From positions 1-15,753 of the forward strand of contig JAJAZG010000207.1 of assembly GCA_026785865.1 (NCBI GenBank): a stretch of 15,753 bases of DNA, written 5' to 3'. A model generated the notes under the pieces. That model had not been told where the DNA came from, ran no database searches, and saw nothing but the letters and a program-made list of their open reading frames with translations. Shown in pieces: positions 12,816-15,753 of this stretch (the stretch's first letter is position 1; each line of letters begins with the position of its first letter). Both the position numbers and the translations under genes were made by a program. The stretch is from Pseudanabaena sp. CAN_BIN31. Lineage in GTDB: Bacteria > Cyanobacteriota > Cyanobacteriia > Pseudanabaenales > Pseudanabaenaceae.

Positions 12816-14141
12816 CTAAAGTCCTAATCGAATTATGAATATACTGCCCTTATCAAGTTCACTTTTTACTTGGATATTGCCCTGATGCGACTTAGCGATC
12901 GCCATGGCAATCGCTAACCCCAGCCCAGTTCCGCCAGTTTTGCGAGAGCGATCGCTGTGGGCGCGATAAAAGCGATCAAAAATATGCGGTAAATCTGCTT
13001 CAGCGATGCCAATACCATTATCCTCAATCCGAATGACTGCAATGCGATCGCTTTGTTCTAAAAATATTTGAACCTTGCCACCTTCTAGAGTGTAATTAAT
13101 GGCATTAATGAGAACATTAAAAATTAGGCGATAGATTTGTTCTTCATTGCCTGTGATGTAGATAGGGGAATCGCTTAGAACTTGCAGATGGAGATCGATT
13201 TTTGATTGCATCGCGATCGCCGCTACTTCTTCAACTAAATCGCTCAGAATATCGTTAAGACAGCAAGATTGCTGTTGTTGATTAGGAACCTGTACTTCCA
13301 TGCGTGACAGCATTAGTAAATCTTGGACTAATTGAGACAGTCGAATTGTCTGACGATCAATGGTTTGGAGTGTTTCCCGCGATTCTAATTCTGAAACTAC
13401 ATCACTCATGAGAACTGATTCCACTGTGGCGCGAATCGAAGCTAGAGGCGTGCGGATTTCATGGGCAGCATTAGCGGTAAATTGTTGGATTTGTTGATAG
13501 GAAGCATAGACAGGACGCATCGCTCTACCTGATAAGTACCAGCTAGCAATGCTGACTAATAAAAATGCGATCGGTAATCCTGTTAGTAAAGCAAGCTTTG
13601 ACTCATCCAGATGTTTGTCATAATCTTGGAGCGATCGCCCTACTTGCATATAGCCCCAAGACTGTCCAAGGTTGTTTTTTAGCAATAACGAAACTTGATG
13701 ATAGCGGTTCCCTTTCCCATCTTCTAAAGTTTGCCAAGCCGTTTCTTTAGGGCTAAATGGAATTCCTTCTAATTGACGACCAACTGTTGCTATTACTTGT
13801 CCTGAAGGGTCTAGCAGTCTTATGTAGTAGCCTTCTTGCTGCGTAATCCCCAAAACATGGCGATTGCTTTCTAATTCGCATTTTATGCCAGTAATACAGA
13901 GATTAGGTAAAATTTTTCGGACATTTGCATCAATCTGTCCAGATTGTTGCAAATTTGCTTCCAAAGCATCATGGAGATTACCAGAGACCGCTAATAACTT
14001 TTGGTCTACTCCTTGCCAGTGAGCATGAGCCATCACCTGATAAGCTCCAAATCCAGACAAGCTCAAAATTACCCCCATCACACCTGCATACCAGATAGCT
14101 AAGGATACTTGAGCTTTTAAAAAAATACTATTTTGATTCAT
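12816..14141 (-). CDS. rppB: Sensor histidine kinase, RppB type
   Basis: A 441-residue membrane kinase. TM1 covers about 12-35, a periplasmic sensor region about 36-182, and TM2 about 183-204. The kinase core follows: H-box AAHEIRTPLASIRA with phospho-acceptor H227, N-box NVLINAINY (342-350), G1 box IEDNGIGI (372-379), F-box FDRFYRAHS and G2 box GGTGLGLAIA (403-412). The sensor region carries H39 and H41 just after TM1 and a pair of cysteines, C82 and C88, all candidates for metal or redox sensing. The sequence AIWYAGVMGVILSLSGFGAY and the RYHQVSLLL...GYMQVGRS segment resemble cyanobacterial RppB (NrsS), linked to nickel and redox sensing in Synechocystis. It overlaps rppA by 14 bp and has no Shine-Dalgarno, so it is coupled. 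The signal here could be copper, given the DUF305 neighbour. Confidence 0.9.
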   Translation of the reverse strand: MNQNSIFLKAQVSLAIWYAGVMGVILSLSGFGAYQVMAHAHWQGVDQKLLAVSGNLHDALEANLQQSGQIDANVRKILPNLCITGIKCELESNRHVLGITQQEGYYIRLLDPSGQVIATVGRQLEGIPFSPKETAWQTLEDGKGNRYHQVSLLLKNNLGQSWGYMQVGRSLQDYDKHLDESKLALLTGLPIAFLLVSIASWYLSGRAMRPVYASYQQIQQFTANAAHEIRTPLASIRATVESVLMSDVVSELESRETLQTIDRQTIRLSQLVQDLLMLSRMEVQVPNQQQQSCCLNDILSDLVEEVAAIAMQSKIDLHLQVLSDSPIYITGNEEQIYRLIFNVLINAINYTLEGGKVQIFLEQSDRIAVIRIEDNGIGIAEADLPHIFDRFYRAHSDRSRKTGGTGLGLAIAMAIAKSHQGNIQVKSELDKGSIFIIRLGL

Positions 14142-14832
14142 GGGGGGCGTTGAGGCGATAACCTAAACCATAAACGGTTTCAATTAATTTTTCATGCCCA
14201 TGTTCTGCTAAGCGACGGCGTAAGAGGCGAATTTGGGCGGCGACTACGTTACTCTCTGGCTCGGCTTGGATTTCCCAAAGACGATTAATAATCTGATCGC
14301 GAGTCAAGATCTGATTGGGATGTTGCATGAAGTATTCTAAAAGTTGAAACTCTTTAGCAGTGAGTTGAATGCTATGGAAATTGCCATTCCCATCTTGTGA
14401 GGTAATTGTGGAATTATTATAATCGAGAACGAGATTGGCGATCGCTAACTGCGTAGATTGAATTTGAGGCGATCGCCTTTGCAATGCCCTTAAACGCGCC
14501 AATAGCTCCAACATGCCAAAGGGTTTAACCAAATAGTCATCAGCTCCTGCGTCCAACCCTTCTACACGATCTTCAATCCGATCCTTAGCCGTGAGAATTA
14601 ATACAGGAAGGGGATTTTTATCCTTGCGTAAACGTTTGCATAGTTCTAATCCTGAAAGATGTGGTAACATCCAATCTAAAATCGCTACTCCATATTCTGT
14701 TGGCTGTCGATCTAGATAATTCCATGCTTCTCTACCATCTTGTACCCAGTCAACGACATATTTCTCCTGCTTGAGACTGCGCTGGATAGCAGCACCCAAG
14801 TCAATCTCATCTTCGACTAATAAGACTCGCAT
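14128..14832 (-). CDS. rppA: OmpR-family response regulator, RppA type
   Basis: A 234-residue response regulator. The receiver domain (1-118) has the acidic pocket E7-D8, phospho-acceptor D53 (AILDWMLPHLSG), T81 and K103 (DDYLVKPFGM). The winged-helix DNA-binding domain (about 135-230) has LTAKEFQLLEYFMQHPNQIL and ETVYGLGYRL. The combination with NVVAAQIRLLRRRL is typical of cyanobacterial RppA. The open frame extends upstream to 14946, but that part overlaps the DUF305 gene and is not homologous to anything expected; ATG 14832 gives the canonical MRVLLVEDE start. It begins 7 bp after the DUF305 stop and overlaps the kinase start, so the three genes form one unit. The TTCAT repeats upstream of the DUF305 gene are its likely binding site. 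CopR is the close alternative name. Confidence 0.92.
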   Translation of the reverse strand: MRVLLVEDEIDLGAAIQRSLKQEKYVVDWVQDGREAWNYLDRQPTEYGVAILDWMLPHLSGLELCKRLRKDKNPLPVLILTAKDRIEDRVEGLDAGADDYLVKPFGMLELLARLRALQRRSPQIQSTQLAIANLVLDYNNSTITSQDGNGNFHSIQLTAKEFQLLEYFMQHPNQILTRDQIINRLWEIQAEPESNVVAAQIRLLRRRLAEHGHEKLIETVYGLGYRLNAPHESK

Positions 14833-14839
14833 ATTTTGA

Positions 14840-15559
14840 TTATTTATACCAAGTTTTATACCACTGCCGCATCTGTTCGATTTCCGTACTTTGAGCTTGC
14901 GCGATCGCCGTCGAGAGTGTTCGCATTTCAGGGCGATCGCTATCAATAACCATGCTGGACATCATCAGAGCCATTTTGTGATGGGAAACCATCGCTTTAA
15001 TAAAGGCTTTGTCAAAATCAGGAGTCATTTCTAGAGCTACCAGATCGGCTGCCATCATGTTCTGCATTCCCATTGGTTTTGTCATTGGCATTTCCATTGG
15101 TTTCTTCATATCCATCATGTCGCCATGATTCATCATCGTCATAGCAGATGGAACTGATTTGCCATACCACTGCTTGTACCAAGATTTCATTTGCGCGATC
15201 TCGCGAGTTTGATCGCTCTTAATTGACTCAGCAAGCTGCCTAATTTCAGGACGTTTAGAACGTTTGAGCGCCAGATCTGACATCTTCATAGCACCTTCAT
15301 GATGCGAAATCATCATTTCGATAAAATGGCGATCAGTTTTCTCTCCTGCTACCATCATGTCATGCTGAGGCATCATCTTACTAGGCATCATTTGACTTGT
15401 AATTGTCGAATTACGCGATCTCGATGGTATTTGCTCTGCTTTGACAACACTTGGGGTAGCAACATTTGTAGCAGCAACGATAACGGCGGCGCTACCAAAT
15501 AAAATGCTAGCAATTCCCCAGAGTGGTCTTTTGCAGTTTTGAGAATTTTGAGAGTTCAT
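14840..15559 (-). CDS. DUF305 double-domain protein, CopM-like copper-binding candidate
   Basis: A 239-residue exported protein. After a hydrophobic signal-like segment (about 12-32) it has two DUF305 helical domains, each with a MMISHHEGAMKMS or AMVSHHKMALMMSS motif (about 80-92 and 189-202) and a C-terminal QMKSWYKQWY or QMRQWYKTWY. They are joined by a methionine-rich linker (about 139-172) with 13 Met in some 30 residues, plus Met/His pairs near 55-70 (MMPSKMMPQHDMM). Methionine and histidine clusters of this kind bind Cu(I)/Cu(II). In Synechocystis a DUF305 protein, CopM, is encoded in front of the CopRS regulators and protects against copper; this gene has the same position. Equivalence is inferred from domain and order, not from residue identity. 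No strong Shine-Dalgarno precedes ATG 15559. Confidence 0.9.
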   Translation of the reverse strand: MNSQNSQNCKRPLWGIASILFGSAAVIVAATNVATPSVVKAEQIPSRSRNSTITSQMMPSKMMPQHDMMVAGEKTDRHFIEMMISHHEGAMKMSDLALKRSKRPEIRQLAESIKSDQTREIAQMKSWYKQWYGKSVPSAMTMMNHGDMMDMKKPMEMPMTKPMGMQNMMAADLVALEMTPDFDKAFIKAMVSHHKMALMMSSMVIDSDRPEMRTLSTAIAQAQSTEIEQMRQWYKTWYK

Positions 15560-15601
15560 AGATTTTTGCTTAATGCTATGTTCTCAAATTAATCTAAGAA
15601 A

Positions 15602-15638
15602 ATGAAGCCATGATGAAATGCTGTCCTTTGCAATGAAA
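15602..15638 (-). promoter_or_regulatory. TTCAT direct repeats: candidate RppA/CopR operator
   Basis: On the minus strand TTTCAT (15613-15618) and CTTCAT (15602-15607) are separated by 5 bp, and a third TTTCAT lies upstream at 15633-15638. The starts are 11 and 20 bp apart, about one and two helical turns, as expected for an OmpR-type regulator. The pattern NTTCAT-N5-NTTCAT agrees with what I recall of the Synechocystis CopR motif. The repeats lie 43-79 bp before the DUF305 start. Possible -10 elements are TAGATT (15591-15596) and TAGCAT (15573-15578). Confidence 0.55.
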
Positions 15639-15702
15639 CTTAATCTAATCAACAGCATTTCTAGCGAGTATTTCACACTTGCTTCATAATCATCGGAAAT
15701 AA

Positions 15703-15753
15703 TAAGTAGCTAGGCAAAAGAAACCTTAAAACCCAAAAAGCTGTGGCGCACGC
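15703..15753. mobile_element. Palindromic MITE-like element, copy 2 (cut by window end)
   Basis: The last 51 bases reproduce one half of the element at 12698-12796: the same TAAGTA end, GGCAAAAGAAACC, AAAACCCAAAAAGCTGT and GGCGCACGC up to the centre of the palindrome. It differs from the inverted right half of copy 1 by four substitutions and one indel over 51 positions. The second half must lie beyond the window. It sits 65 bp upstream of the TTCAT repeats. Confidence 0.85.

Noticed and set aside
14833..14946. Upstream 38-codon extension of the response regulator
   Set aside because: It overlaps the DUF305 coding region in another frame, and the canonical start MRVLLVEDE is at 14832, just after the DUF305 stop.
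1..15753. Prophage, toxin-antitoxin or defence island
   Set aside because: All sizeable genes are housekeeping, photosynthesis-related, transport or signalling families. No integrase, nuclease, or toxin pair was seen.

Overview
The window looks like a typical chromosomal segment of a cyanobacterium. The palindrome GCGATCGC (HIP1) occurs about 47 times by eye in 15.75 kb, where chance would predict fewer than one. Several genes belong to families typical of oxygenic phototrophs: a CruP-type flavoprotein, BtpA, a DUF1816 protein, a VKOR-thioredoxin fusion and RppA/RppB. A filamentous Pseudanabaena-like genome is my guess, but the sequence alone does not fix the genus. There are no rRNA or tRNA genes, no CRISPR array and no transposase.

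Layout: positions 1-2993 are read leftward: the 5' part of cruP, a small exported protein of unknown function, and gatA (tRNA amidotransferase). Positions 3094-6914 are read rightward: a STAS anti-sigma-antagonist-like protein, then mini-RNase III (mrnC) overlapping by 4 bp a TrmH/RlmB-type rRNA methyltransferase with a 240-residue low-complexity basic/acidic extension, then DUF1816 and msrA. A strong bidirectional terminator separates msrA from a leftward LpxB-related gene. From a divergent intergenic hairpin, btpA and a VKOR-thioredoxin gene run rightward to 10237. The rest (10239-15559) is read leftward: a coupled three-gene unit (family 3 solute-binding protein, modA, modB) and a three-gene copper/metal-response unit (DUF305 CopM-like protein, response regulator RppA, sensor kinase RppB).

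How the genes work together: mrnC and the methyltransferase form a ribosome-maturation pair conserved far outside cyanobacteria. MsrA and the VKOR-thioredoxin protein both deal with thiol/methionine redox. modA/modB need an ATPase that is not encoded here. The DUF305-rppA-rppB unit has the same gene order as the Synechocystis copMRS operon and carries a TTCAT direct repeat in front of it.

Most intergenic gaps carry a near-perfect inverted repeat, often touching a start or stop codon. The most interesting observation is that the metal-response unit, with its promoter, sits between two copies of the same ~100-bp palindromic, MITE-like element (12698-12796 and 15703 to the window end). I found no clearly new enzymatic system. 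The items worth a second look are this bracketed regulatory module, the missing modC, the ATT start candidate of the STAS gene, and the palindromes embedded in gene ends.
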